The notes beneath the pieces were generated by a model, which saw only the letters and a program-made list of their open reading frames with translations, did no database searches and was not told the origin of the DNA. The translations under genes were made by a program, and so were the position numbers. DNA of 64,000 bases from Streptomyces sp. SJL17-4 (GTDB lineage: Bacteria > Actinomycetota > Actinomycetes > Streptomycetales > Streptomycetaceae): the NCBI RefSeq assembly GCF_036826855.1, contig NZ_CP104578.1:4871501-4935500 (forward strand), given 5' to 3'. Below, piece by piece: positions 16,411 to 24,444 of the stretch (positions are counted from its first letter, which is position 1; every line of letters starts with the position of its first letter).

Positions 16411-16455
16411 AGCACGTAGAGCACGTAGAGCACGTAGAGCACGTACAGCGCGTAA
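16402..16455 (+). repeat. Six 9-bp units that carry repeated in-frame stop codons
   Basis: Units of 9 bp, consensus AGCACGTAG, from 16402 to 16455. The first unit is the last two codons plus TAA of the phosphatase gene (GGC GCG TAA). Because 9 bp is three codons, the units after it put TAG or TAA in the same frame again, except the fifth (TAC). Confidence 0.9.
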
Positions 16456-16528
16456 AGGTCGGTCGTCTGTAGTCCTTCGGTGAAGGATTACGGCCCCGCT
16501 GGACAGCGCGGGAGCGCACGGTCCACAG

Positions 16529-16579
16529 TTCAGGGCGGTCGGGTGGTGTTCATGCCAACCGACCGCCCTGAAATTTTTG
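16529..16579 (+). terminator. Strong rho-independent terminator
   Basis: 18-bp stem with a single mismatch (16529-16546 with 16555-16572), 8-nt loop, then ATTTTTG. One of the few T-tailed terminators in the window; it ends the hemL operon. Confidence 0.9.
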
Positions 16580-16636
16580 TGCGATTCCCCGGAACCTCCG
16601 TGTTCCTCCCGGCATCTCACTCATTGTCGGTTTGGA

Positions 16637-16657
16637 TGACGTTTCGTTAATACGTCA
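16637..16657. promoter_or_regulatory. TGACGT/ACGTCA inverted repeat before the Tat lipoprotein gene
   Basis: Arms TGACGT (16637-16642) and ACGTCA (16652-16657), 9-nt spacer, ending 18 bp before the ATG. Possible operator; no binding protein can be named. Confidence 0.35.
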
Positions 16658-16674
16658 GCGCGAATGGGGATGTC

Positions 16675-17970
16675 ATGCGCGGGATCAGCGGGATCAGTCG
16701 AAGGGGGCTGCTCGGAGCGGGCGTTGGCGCCGCGGCGGCGATGGGCATCGCCGCGTGCAGCAGTGGCAATCAGGACAAGTCCGGACGTTCCGGGCCAGGA
16801 AAGGGGGGTGACGTCTCGGCGGAGCCGAGCACGAACGCCCCGACCAAGGACGACGTCAAGCTCATCGGCGACGGTTCCACCGCCGACACCGGCAAGCAGC
16901 CGCACCAGCCCGACACCCCCGTCCCGCTCGAACCCGGCCAGACCCCGCCCCAGTTCGTGATCTTCTCCTGGGACGGCGCCGGCGAGGTCGGCAACGGCCT
17001 CTTCCCGCGCTTCCTCGAGCTCGCCAAGAACCACGACGCGGCGATGACCTTCTTCCTCTCCGGCGTCTACCTCCTGCCCGAGTCGAAGAAGAACCTCTAC
17101 CGCCCGCCGAACAACCGCGTCGGCGCCTCGGACATCGGCTACCTCACCGACGACCACATCAAGGACACCCTGAAGTACGTCCGGCAGGCCTGGCTCGAAG
17201 GCCACGAGATCGGCACCCACTTCAACGGGCACTTCTGCGGCGGCTCCGGCTCCGTCGGCAACTGGACCCCGGCCCAGTGGCAGAGCGAGATCGACCAGGC
17301 CATGAAGTTCGTCACCGAATGGAAGACGAACAGCGGCTGGACCGACCTCGACCCGCTGCCCTTCGACTACTCCAAGGAGCTCGTCGGCGGCCGTACGCCC
17401 TGCCTCCTCGGGCAGGACAACCTGCTCCCCACCGCCAAGCGGCTCAACTGGCGCTACGACGCGAGCTCGCCCGGCGGCCGGCAGATGTGGCCCACCAAGC
17501 GCCAGGGCATCTGGGACCTCCCGCTGCAGGCCGTGCCCTTCCCCGGGCACTCCTTCGAGGTCCTGTCGATGGACTACAACATGCTCGCCAACCAGTCGAA
17601 GAACACCACGAAGGGCATGCCCTCGCGCTACCCAGGCTGGCGCAAGCAGGCCACCGAAGCGCTCCTCGGCGGCTTCACGCGCGCGTACGAGTCGAACCGG
17701 GCGCCCTTCTTCATCGGCAACCACTTCGAGCAGTGGAACGGCGGCATCTACATGGACGCCGTCGAGGCCGCGCTCAAGGGCATGGCCGGCAAGAAGGACG
17801 TCCGGCTCGTCTCCTTCAGGCAGTTCGTCGACTGGCTCGACGTCCAGGACCCGAAGATCCTCCAGAAGCTGCGCTCGCTGGAAGTGGGACAGAAGCCGGC
17901 CGGTGGCTGGAACACCTTCCTCAAGCCCGCGCCGAACGCTTCGACGGCGACTTCCACGCCTTCCGCTTAG
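16675..17970 (+). CDS. Tat-exported lipoprotein, polysaccharide deacetylase-like
   Basis: 431 residues. The twin-arginine signal SRRGLLGAG (8-16) leads to lipobox-type IAAC (Cys28), so it should fold in the cytosol, be exported by Tat and be lipid-anchored. A Ser/Pro/Gly-rich linker to residue ~85 precedes a domain with FVIFSWDGAGEV, AMTFFLSGVYLL and HEIGTHFNGHF, the layout of NodB-like deacetylases (an early acidic residue, then H-x3-H in HEIGTHFNGH). Some canonical catalytic motifs are only loosely kept, so enzyme activity is inferred. Likely cell wall or glycan modification. Precedes the cytochrome c genes but has its own intergenic space. Confidence 0.75.
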   Translation: MRGISGISRRGLLGAGVGAAAAMGIAACSSGNQDKSGRSGPGKGGDVSAEPSTNAPTKDDVKLIGDGSTADTGKQPHQPDTPVPLEPGQTPPQFVIFSWDGAGEVGNGLFPRFLELAKNHDAAMTFFLSGVYLLPESKKNLYRPPNNRVGASDIGYLTDDHIKDTLKYVRQAWLEGHEIGTHFNGHFCGGSGSVGNWTPAQWQSEIDQAMKFVTEWKTNSGWTDLDPLPFDYSKELVGGRTPCLLGQDNLLPTAKRLNWRYDASSPGGRQMWPTKRQGIWDLPLQAVPFPGHSFEVLSMDYNMLANQSKNTTKGMPSRYPGWRKQATEALLGGFTRAYESNRAPFFIGNHFEQWNGGIYMDAVEAALKGMAGKKDVRLVSFRQFVDWLDVQDPKILQKLRSLEVGQKPAGGWNTFLKPAPNASTATSTPSA

Positions 17971-17976
17971 ACGATC

Positions 17977-18005
17977 TTGACAAGGGGCTTTACGGGCACG
18001 TAGGG
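17977..18005 (+). promoter_or_regulatory. Possible vegetative promoter of the cytochrome c assembly operon
   Basis: TTGACA at 17977-17982, 17-18 nt spacer, then GTAGGG/TAGGGG. A good -35 and a mediocre GC-rich -10; 43-48 bp before the ATG at 18048. Confidence 0.4.
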
Positions 18006-18047
18006 GGGTGCCCAAGATCCCCCAAACGCCCATGCGAAACTTTTCAC

Positions 18048-18653
18048 ATGAGCCTTAGCCGTGCCCCTCGACGCACCCTGCTCGCCGTCGGAGTGCTGTC
18101 CGCCGCCCTCACGCTCTCGGCCTGCGGCGACGACAGCAACGGCAAGTCCGGCGGCGGTGGCAACACCAACTTCGTGACGAACACGGGCGGCATCGCCACC
18201 GCGGCCAAGGGCGAGCGCGCGGCCACCGGCAAGCTCGCGGGCGAAACCCTCGACGGCAAGCAGCTCGACGTCGCCGACCTCAAGGGCAAGGTCGTCGTCC
18301 TCAACGTGTGGGGCTCCTGGTGCGCCCCCTGCCGCGCCGAGGCCCCGCACTTCGCGAAGGTCGCCAAGGACCTCAAGGGTGAGGGCGTCGAGTTCGTCGG
18401 ACTCAACACCCGCGACCCCAACAAGCAGCCCGCCCTCGCCTTCGAGGAGGACTACGGGGTCACCTACCCGAGCCTCTACGACCCGCAGGGGAAGCTGATC
18501 CTCTTCGGCTTCCCCAAGGGCACGCTCTCCCCGCAGTCCATCCCCTCCACCGTCGTCCTCGACAAGGAGGGCCGGATCGCGGCCCGCTCGCTCATGGCGC
18601 TCAACGAGGAGAAGCTGCGGTCGATGATCGACCCCCTCCTCAAGGAGAAGTGA
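18048..18653 (+). CDS. TlpA/ResA-type thioredoxin-like lipoprotein
   Basis: 201 residues. Signal peptide with lipobox LSAC (Cys26), Gly/Thr-rich linker, then an AhpC/TlpA fold with the active site GSWCAPCRAE (Cys92, Cys95) and cis-Pro region SIPSTVVLD. In System II cytochrome c biogenesis ResA reduces apocytochrome CxxCH thiols on the outer face; electrons come from CcdA, encoded 4 bp downstream. First gene of the operon resA-like, ccdA, resB, ccsB. The ATG at 18048 gives the signal peptide. Confidence 0.9.
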   Translation: MSLSRAPRRTLLAVGVLSAALTLSACGDDSNGKSGGGGNTNFVTNTGGIATAAKGERAATGKLAGETLDGKQLDVADLKGKVVVLNVWGSWCAPCRAEAPHFAKVAKDLKGEGVEFVGLNTRDPNKQPALAFEEDYGVTYPSLYDPQGKLILFGFPKGTLSPQSIPSTVVLDKEGRIAARSLMALNEEKLRSMIDPLLKEK

Positions 18654-18657
18654 GCCG

Positions 18658-19395
18658 GTGAACGAGACCGTCACCAGCGGAGCCCTGCTCCTCGCCCTCC
18701 CCGTCGCCCTCCTCGCCGGCCTGGTCTCCTTCTTCTCACCCTGCGTCCTGCCGCTCGTCCCCGGCTACCTGTCGTACGTGACCGGCGTCTCCGGCACCGA
18801 CCTCGCCGAGAGCCGCCGCGGCCGGATGACCGCGGGCGCCGTCCTCTTCGTCCTCGGCTTCACCGCCGTGTTCGTCTCCGGCGGGGCGCTCTTCGGCTAC
18901 TTCGGGTCGACCCTCCAGGAGTACCGCGAGACGCTCACCACGATCCTCGGCGTGCTCATGATCCTCATGGGCGTGTTCTTCCTCGGCCTGATGCCCTGGT
19001 TCACCCAGCGCGAGTTCCGCTTCCACAAGAAGCCCGTCGCCGGCCTGGTCGGCGCGCCGCTGCTCGGCGCGCTCTTCGGCATCGGCTGGACCCCGTGCAT
19101 CGGCCCGACGCTCGCCTCGGTCAACGCGCTCGCCCTGGAGCAGGCCAGCGCCGGCCGCGGCGCGCTGCTCGCCTTCGCGTACTGCCTCGGCCTCGGCGTG
19201 CCCTTCGTGCTCGCCGCCATAGCCTTCCGCAAGGCGCTCGGGGCGTTCGGGTGGGTCAAGAAGCACTATGTGTGGGTCATGCGGATCGGCGGCGGCATGA
19301 TGCTCGTCACCGGTGTCCTGCTCCTCACAGGCGCGTGGGACAGCATGGTCGCCACGATGCAGGGCTGGTCCAGCGGTTTCACGGTGGGGATCTGA
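18658..19395 (+). CDS. ccdA: Cytochrome c biogenesis protein CcdA (thiol reductant carrier)
   Basis: 245 residues, about six membrane helices. Carries the two redox Cys of the family, FSPCVLPLVPGYLSYV (Cys29) and GIGWTPCIGPTLA (Cys about 146), which pass electrons from cytosolic thioredoxin to ResA outside. GTG start 4 nt after the resA-like stop; stop 5 nt before resB. The operon order matches System II clusters of other actinobacteria. Confidence 0.95.
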   Translation: MNETVTSGALLLALPVALLAGLVSFFSPCVLPLVPGYLSYVTGVSGTDLAESRRGRMTAGAVLFVLGFTAVFVSGGALFGYFGSTLQEYRETLTTILGVLMILMGVFFLGLMPWFTQREFRFHKKPVAGLVGAPLLGALFGIGWTPCIGPTLASVNALALEQASAGRGALLAFAYCLGLGVPFVLAAIAFRKALGAFGWVKKHYVWVMRIGGGMMLVTGVLLLTGAWDSMVATMQGWSSGFTVGI

Positions 19396-19400
19396 GTTCC

Positions 19401-21203
19401 ATGAGCAAGACCGACACTTCCGGTACGACGGAGACCGAGAGCACCGCCGTCGACGAGGCGGCCGGGGCCCAGCTGTCCACCGCTCCCGTCGAGGACCGCG
19501 CCGAGATGCCCGTCCTCGGCGGCCCCACCCTCGGTGTCATCGGCTGGATCCGCTGGTTCTGGCGGCAGCTGACCTCGATGCGGGTCGCGCTGATCCTGCT
19601 CTTCCTGCTCTCCCTCGGCGCCGTCCCCGGCTCCCTCATCCCGCAGACGAGCGTGGACGAGCTGAAGGCGCAGGCCTTCAAGGACGCCCACAAGACGCTG
19701 ACGCCGCTGTACGAGAAGCTTCAGTTCTTCGACGTCTACAGCTCCGTGTGGTTCTCCGCGATCTACATACTGCTGTTCGTCTCCCTCATCGGCTGCATCG
19801 TGCCCCGCAGCTGGCAGTTCGTCGGCCAGCTCCGCAGCCGCCCGCCGGCCGCCCCCAAGCGCCTCGACCGGCTCCCCGCCTACACCACCTGGCGCACCGG
19901 GGCCGAGCCCGAGCAGGTCCACGAGGCCGCGCTCACCCTCCTCAAGGGACGCCGCTTCCGCGCCCACACCGCCGGAAACGCGATCGCGGCCGAGAAGGGC
20001 TACCTGCGCGAGGCCGGGAACCTGGCCTTCCACGTCGCCCTGATCGTCATGCTCGTCGCCTTCGCCTGGGGCCAGCTCTTCAAGTCCGAGGGCGGCAAGC
20101 TGATCGTCGAGGGCGACGGCTTCTCCAACACGCTCACCCAGTACGACGACTTCGAGTCCGGCTCCCAGTTCGGCATGGACGAGCTGGAACCGTTCAGCTT
20201 CAAGCTCGACGCCTTCGACGGCACGTACGAGAAGAACGGCCCCCAGCGCGGCACGCCCCGCACCTTCGAGGCGAAGGTCTCCTACTCGCAGGGCGGTACC
20301 GACAAGAAGGCCGTCATCCGGGTCAACGAGCCGCTCGAGGTGGGCGACTCCAAGGTCTATCTGATCGCCCACGGCTACGCCCCCGTCGTCACCGTCAAGG
20401 ACGGCCGCGGCAAGACCGTCTTCCACGGCGCCGTGCCCATGCTCCCCATCGACAACAACATCACGTCCACCGGCGCCATCAAGGTGATGGACGGCTACCG
20501 CGACAAGAACGGCAAGAAGGAGCAGCTGGGCTTCCAGGCCTTCTTCGTGCCGACCTTCGCGGGCGAGGGCGCGGGCACGATGTTCTCGCAGTTCCCGGCG
20601 CTGGAGAACCCCGCCATGGCGCTCACCGGCTTCCACGGCGACCTGCGGGTCAACTCCGGGCTTCCGCAGAACGTGTACCAGCTCGACAAGTCCAAGATGG
20701 AGCAGTTCGAGGACGCGTCCGGCAACGCGCTCGCCCAGCGGCTGCTGCCCGGTCAGACCATGACGCTCCCCGGAGGCGCCGGCTCGATCACCTTCGAGAA
20801 GGACGTCAAGGAGTGGGCGAGCTTCCAGATCTCGCAGCAGCCCGGCAACGGGCTCGCCCTCGCGGGCGCGATCGCCGCCATCGCCGGTCTGACCGGTTCG
20901 CTCTTCATCCAGCGGCGCCGGGTCTGGGTCCGGGCCGTGCGCGGTGCGGACGGCGTGACCGTCGTCGAGATGGCGGGCCTGGGCCGGAGCGAGTCCGCGA
21001 AGCTGCCGGAGGAGCTGGGCGACCTCGCGGTCGCGCTCACGGCGGACGCGCCGCCGACGGCGGACGCCACTTCGGATGCCGATCCGGAACCCACACCCCA
21101 CGCCGATCCGGAAGACGTACCGGAACCCGCGGAAGAGCCTGCGGAAGAACCCGCGGAAGCACCCGCAGAAGACCCTGCCCCTTCTGGAGAGGCCGACAAG
21201 TGA
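19401..21203 (+). CDS. resB: Cytochrome c assembly protein ResB/Ccs1
   Basis: 600 residues. About 75 cytosolic N-terminal residues, then membrane helices (VALILLFLLSLGAVPGSLIP and AIYILLFVSLIGCIVP), a third near residue 215, a large extracellular domain, and a last helix near residue 495. With CcsB it forms the heme export and ligation complex. The C-terminal 45 residues are an unusual Pro/Glu/Ala tail (EEPAEEPAEAPAE-like) encoded by a short repeat, probably disordered. Overlaps ccsB by GTGA. Confidence 0.95.
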   Translation: MSKTDTSGTTETESTAVDEAAGAQLSTAPVEDRAEMPVLGGPTLGVIGWIRWFWRQLTSMRVALILLFLLSLGAVPGSLIPQTSVDELKAQAFKDAHKTLTPLYEKLQFFDVYSSVWFSAIYILLFVSLIGCIVPRSWQFVGQLRSRPPAAPKRLDRLPAYTTWRTGAEPEQVHEAALTLLKGRRFRAHTAGNAIAAEKGYLREAGNLAFHVALIVMLVAFAWGQLFKSEGGKLIVEGDGFSNTLTQYDDFESGSQFGMDELEPFSFKLDAFDGTYEKNGPQRGTPRTFEAKVSYSQGGTDKKAVIRVNEPLEVGDSKVYLIAHGYAPVVTVKDGRGKTVFHGAVPMLPIDNNITSTGAIKVMDGYRDKNGKKEQLGFQAFFVPTFAGEGAGTMFSQFPALENPAMALTGFHGDLRVNSGLPQNVYQLDKSKMEQFEDASGNALAQRLLPGQTMTLPGGAGSITFEKDVKEWASFQISQQPGNGLALAGAIAAIAGLTGSLFIQRRRVWVRAVRGADGVTVVEMAGLGRSESAKLPEELGDLAVALTADAPPTADATSDADPEPTPHADPEDVPEPAEEPAEEPAEAPAEDPAPSGEADK

Positions 21204-22282
21204 TCCTCGCCGCCACGACCAACGAGAGCCTGGCACAGATGAGCAACACGCTCATCTACTCCTCGATGGCCGTCTACACGCTGGCCTTCCTGGCCCACAT
21301 CGCCGAGTGGGTGTTCGGTTCGCGCAGCAAGGTCGGCCGTACCGCCGCCGCGCTCACCTCGCGCGCCCCGGCCGCCACCTCGGCCGTGACCGTCCAGGTC
21401 AAGCAGGCCGGCGGCACCGCCGTCCTGGAGAAGCCGAAGGTCGTCACCCGGTCCGCGGCCGGCACCCGTGACGTACCGGACGGCCCCGGCGCGGCCGGCG
21501 GCACGGTCAAGGGCGATCTGTACGGCCGGATCGCCGTCTCCCTCACCGTCCTCGCCTTCGTGATCGAGGCGGCGGCCGTGGTGGCCCGCGCGGTCGCCGT
21601 GCAGCGTGCCCCCTGGGGCAACATGTACGAGTTCTCGACCACCTTCTCCACGGTGGCGGTCGGCGTGTACGTCGCGTTCCTGCTCGCGAAGAAGAACGTG
21701 CGCTGGATCGGTCTTCCGCTGGTGACCACGGTCCTGCTCGACCTGGGCGTCGCCACGACCGTGCTGTACACCGAGAGCGACCAGCTGGTCCCGGCGCTCG
21801 ACTCGTACTGGATGTGGATCCACGTCTCGACCGCGATCTTCTGCGGCTCGGTCCTGTACCTCGGGGCCGTCGGCACCCTGCTCTACCTGTTCCGCGACTC
21901 CTACGAGAACAAGCTCGCGAACGGCGCCAAGCCCGGCGCCTTCGCCCGCTCGATCATGGAGCGGCTGCCGTCCGCGGCGACCCTGGACAAGTTCGCCTAC
22001 CGGGTCAACGCGGCGACCTTCCCGCTCTGGACCTTCACGATCATCGCGGGCGCGATCTGGGCCGGCGACGCGTGGGGCCGCTACTGGGGCTGGGACGCCA
22101 AGGAGGTCTGGGCGTTCATCACCTGGGTCGGTTACGCCGCGTACCTGCACGCGCGCGCCACGGCCGGCTGGAAGGGGCGGAAGGCCGCGTACATCGCGCT
22201 CGTCGCCTTCGCCTGCTTCCTGTTCAACTACTACGGCGTGAACATCTTCGTGAACAGCATGCACTCGTACGCGGGCGTCTGA
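21200..22282 (+). CDS. ccsB: Cytochrome c synthase subunit CcsB (CcsA/ResC family)
   Basis: 360 residues, around eight membrane helices. The tryptophan-rich heme-handling motif WGRYWGWDAKEVWAFITW (about 291-308) and flanking His residues identify a heme-handling protein of System II. GTG start overlaps the resB stop by 4 bp, so translation is coupled. Last gene of the operon. The cytosolic loop at about 40-95 is Ala/Val/Thr rich and variable. Confidence 0.95.
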   Translation: MILAATTNESLAQMSNTLIYSSMAVYTLAFLAHIAEWVFGSRSKVGRTAAALTSRAPAATSAVTVQVKQAGGTAVLEKPKVVTRSAAGTRDVPDGPGAAGGTVKGDLYGRIAVSLTVLAFVIEAAAVVARAVAVQRAPWGNMYEFSTTFSTVAVGVYVAFLLAKKNVRWIGLPLVTTVLLDLGVATTVLYTESDQLVPALDSYWMWIHVSTAIFCGSVLYLGAVGTLLYLFRDSYENKLANGAKPGAFARSIMERLPSAATLDKFAYRVNAATFPLWTFTIIAGAIWAGDAWGRYWGWDAKEVWAFITWVGYAAYLHARATAGWKGRKAAYIALVAFACFLFNYYGVNIFVNSMHSYAGV

Positions 22283-22328
22283 GCCGGCACGGCTGGCACC
22301 GGGCCTGCCCCGGGGTGACGCTGGAGGC

Positions 22329-22862
22329 ATGAGCGAGATACCCCGGGGCAGGTGCGAGACCCACGACGGCGACACGCACCTGCTGCGGTTCGCCGTCGAG
22401 CTGTCCCATCCGCCGTCCGAGGTCTGGGAGGCCGTCGCCACCCCCGAGGGCCTGGAGGGCTGGCTCTGCGCGGCGGACCCGCTGGAACCCCGGCTCGGCG
22501 GCCGGGTCACCCTCCGCTGGCTGAACGGCGACACGGTGGTGTCGGGGTGGGTGACCGCCTGGGACCCCGAGTACGTGGCCGAGTACACGGTCGATCCGAC
22601 GCACGGCCGCATCCGGTTCCATCTGGAACCCGGGGCGGCCGGGGGCGGCGGGTCGACCGTGCTGCGTTTCACGAACGAACTGCGGGCGGACCGGGAGTAC
22701 CGGCTGGACTGTCTCGCGGGGTGGCACGACCACTTCGAGCGGCTGGTGGCGGCGCTGGGTGGTGCGCGGACCGACTGGGGCGCCTGGTCGCCCGAGCGGT
22801 GGCAGCACCTGCGTGCGCTGTACGAGCGGGATGAGGCCACCTGGCCCAAGTGGGTGCCGTAG
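22329..22862 (+). CDS. SRPBCC (AHSA1-like) domain protein
   Basis: 177 residues. START-like helix-grip fold: FAVELSHPPSEVWEAVATPEGLEGWL at the N-terminus (I may quote only part: residues about 20-45) and the C-terminal amphipathic helix with CLAGWHDHFERLVAAL. Binds an unknown hydrophobic ligand. Convergent with, and only 6 bp from, the periplasmic-binding-type gene. Start at the ATG at 22329; no operon partner. Confidence 0.82.
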   Translation: MSEIPRGRCETHDGDTHLLRFAVELSHPPSEVWEAVATPEGLEGWLCAADPLEPRLGGRVTLRWLNGDTVVSGWVTAWDPEYVAEYTVDPTHGRIRFHLEPGAAGGGGSTVLRFTNELRADREYRLDCLAGWHDHFERLVAALGGARTDWGAWSPERWQHLRALYERDEATWPKWVP

Positions 22863-22868
22863 GACCCG

Positions 22869-24440
22869 CTACCCCCGCTTCGGCGGGAGGCAGGATGCTG
22901 CCGGCGGTGTGCCCTCCGGCCAGGCGATCTGGACGAAGCGCTGGGTGCCGTCCTGGGCCAGTTCCACGATCGGGACCGCCTTGTTGTACGGGTTCCCGTA
23001 GTTGTCCAGGCAGATCCAGCCGCTCGCGCCCCGCACCCGCAGCGAGCCCTTGACCTGCGGCCACTGGGTGACCACGTCGGCGAGTTCCGGGTACTGGGAG
23101 CCCGGCGGGGTCGCCTGGCGGATCGCGTGCACCGCCGTCGCCATCGCGTCGTACGCGACGATCGCCTGGCCGTCCGCGAGCGCCACCGGCTCCTTCGAGG
23201 CGCGGGCGATGTCCGTCAGGAAGGTCGTGTACGCCGCCACCGAACCGCCCGTCGCCGGGACCTTCCGCCCGGCCGTCGGCTGCCACGCGTCCGGGTGGGC
23301 GAGCGCCGCGTACCGCACGGTCAGCTTCGCCTTCAGCGCGTTCCGGTCGAGCTGCTTGTCCGCGCCCAGGTACGAGCCCTCGTCGCCGGTCAGGATCGTG
23401 AAGGCGCGGTCGAGGCAGCCGCGCGAGCCGAGCGCGTTGATGAACTGGCGCAGCTGGGTGTGGCGGCCCGCGAAGAAGACCGTCTCGGCGCGGGTGTCGC
23501 AGATCAGATGGGTGATCTGGCGGAAGGTGTTGGCGGTGGTGCCCTCGTCGGTGGGGTCGGCGGGCGAGGTGAAGAGCTGCGGCTCGTGGGGCGCGCCCTT
23601 CAGGGACGCGGCGAACGCGGCCTTGAGGGTGTCGGTGTAGTGGTCGCCGCTGCGGGTGTCCTGGACGAGGAGGGCCTTGGCGGCGTCGACGCGGCCGAAG
23701 TGCGCGAGGGCCTTGGCCTCGTCGTTGTTGGTGGGGGAGACGCGGGCGAGGCCGGGGTAGCGGTTGTGTCCCGGGCCCGGACCGTTGGCGATGTCGTCGG
23801 CGGTGATGGTGGTGCCGACGACGGCGATCCCGGCGCCGGTGAGGGCGGTCACCGACTCGCGTATCTCGGTGGAGGAGGTGGCGACGCCGGAGACGGCCCG
23901 CAGCCGGTCGGGGGCGCCGGTCATGGCGATCAGCCGGTCGACGGTGCCGCGCCAGTGGGCGTTGCCCTTGCCGGTGTTGGCGAGGACGAGGCGGATCTTC
24001 GGGGTCTCGCTGTTGGACTGGTGGTTGGCCCGGTACTGGTAGGCGTACGCGCCCTGGACCTCGTGCAGCACCTTGACCCGCATGCCGCTGTCGGTGGAGG
24101 TCAGCGGCAGGAGGAGGGCGACGGTGGCGTACTCGCCGGGCTTGAGCGCGGCGTTCTCGGCGCCGATGGCCCGGGCGACCTCGGCGAGTTCGGGTATGCC
24201 GAAGGCGTGGCCGTCGCCGTTGACGCCGACGCACTCGGTGCTGCCCTCCGGTCTCTCGACCCCCGCGGCGCAGGAACGGTCCTCCGGGGTGGTGAGCCGG
24301 GCGATGCCGTACCCGCCCAGGCCGAGGACGACGGCGGCGGTGACGACGGACGCGACGAGCTTCTGGCGGGGGGTGCGGACGCGGCGCCGCAGCCGGTCGA
24401 GCGGTCGGCCGCTGCGCGGGTCGGTCGGGCGGTCGGGCAT
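22869..24440 (-). CDS. Membrane-anchored branched-chain-amino-acid-type binding protein, no transporter
   Basis: 523 residues. About 27 basic cytosolic residues, one helix at about 28-48 (KLVASVVTAAVVLGLGGYGI) without lipobox or clear cleavage site, then a two-lobe domain of the Leu/Ile/Val-binding type: SCAAGVERPEG, YEY-like YAYQYRANHQ, IAVVGTTITADD and LICDTRAETVFFAG. It should be an extracellular sensor domain tethered to the membrane. No ABC permease or ATPase genes are near. The start is 4 bp after the stop of a P-loop ATPase gene, so the two are co-translated. Probably receptor-like; ligand unknown. Confidence 0.75.
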   Translation of the reverse strand: MPDRPTDPRSGRPLDRLRRRVRTPRQKLVASVVTAAVVLGLGGYGIARLTTPEDRSCAAGVERPEGSTECVGVNGDGHAFGIPELAEVARAIGAENAALKPGEYATVALLLPLTSTDSGMRVKVLHEVQGAYAYQYRANHQSNSETPKIRLVLANTGKGNAHWRGTVDRLIAMTGAPDRLRAVSGVATSSTEIRESVTALTGAGIAVVGTTITADDIANGPGPGHNRYPGLARVSPTNNDEAKALAHFGRVDAAKALLVQDTRSGDHYTDTLKAAFAASLKGAPHEPQLFTSPADPTDEGTTANTFRQITHLICDTRAETVFFAGRHTQLRQFINALGSRGCLDRAFTILTGDEGSYLGADKQLDRNALKAKLTVRYAALAHPDAWQPTAGRKVPATGGSVAAYTTFLTDIARASKEPVALADGQAIVAYDAMATAVHAIRQATPPGSQYPELADVVTQWPQVKGSLRVRGASGWICLDNYGNPYNKAVPIVELAQDGTQRFVQIAWPEGTPPAASCLPPKRG

Positions 24441-24444
24441 GGCG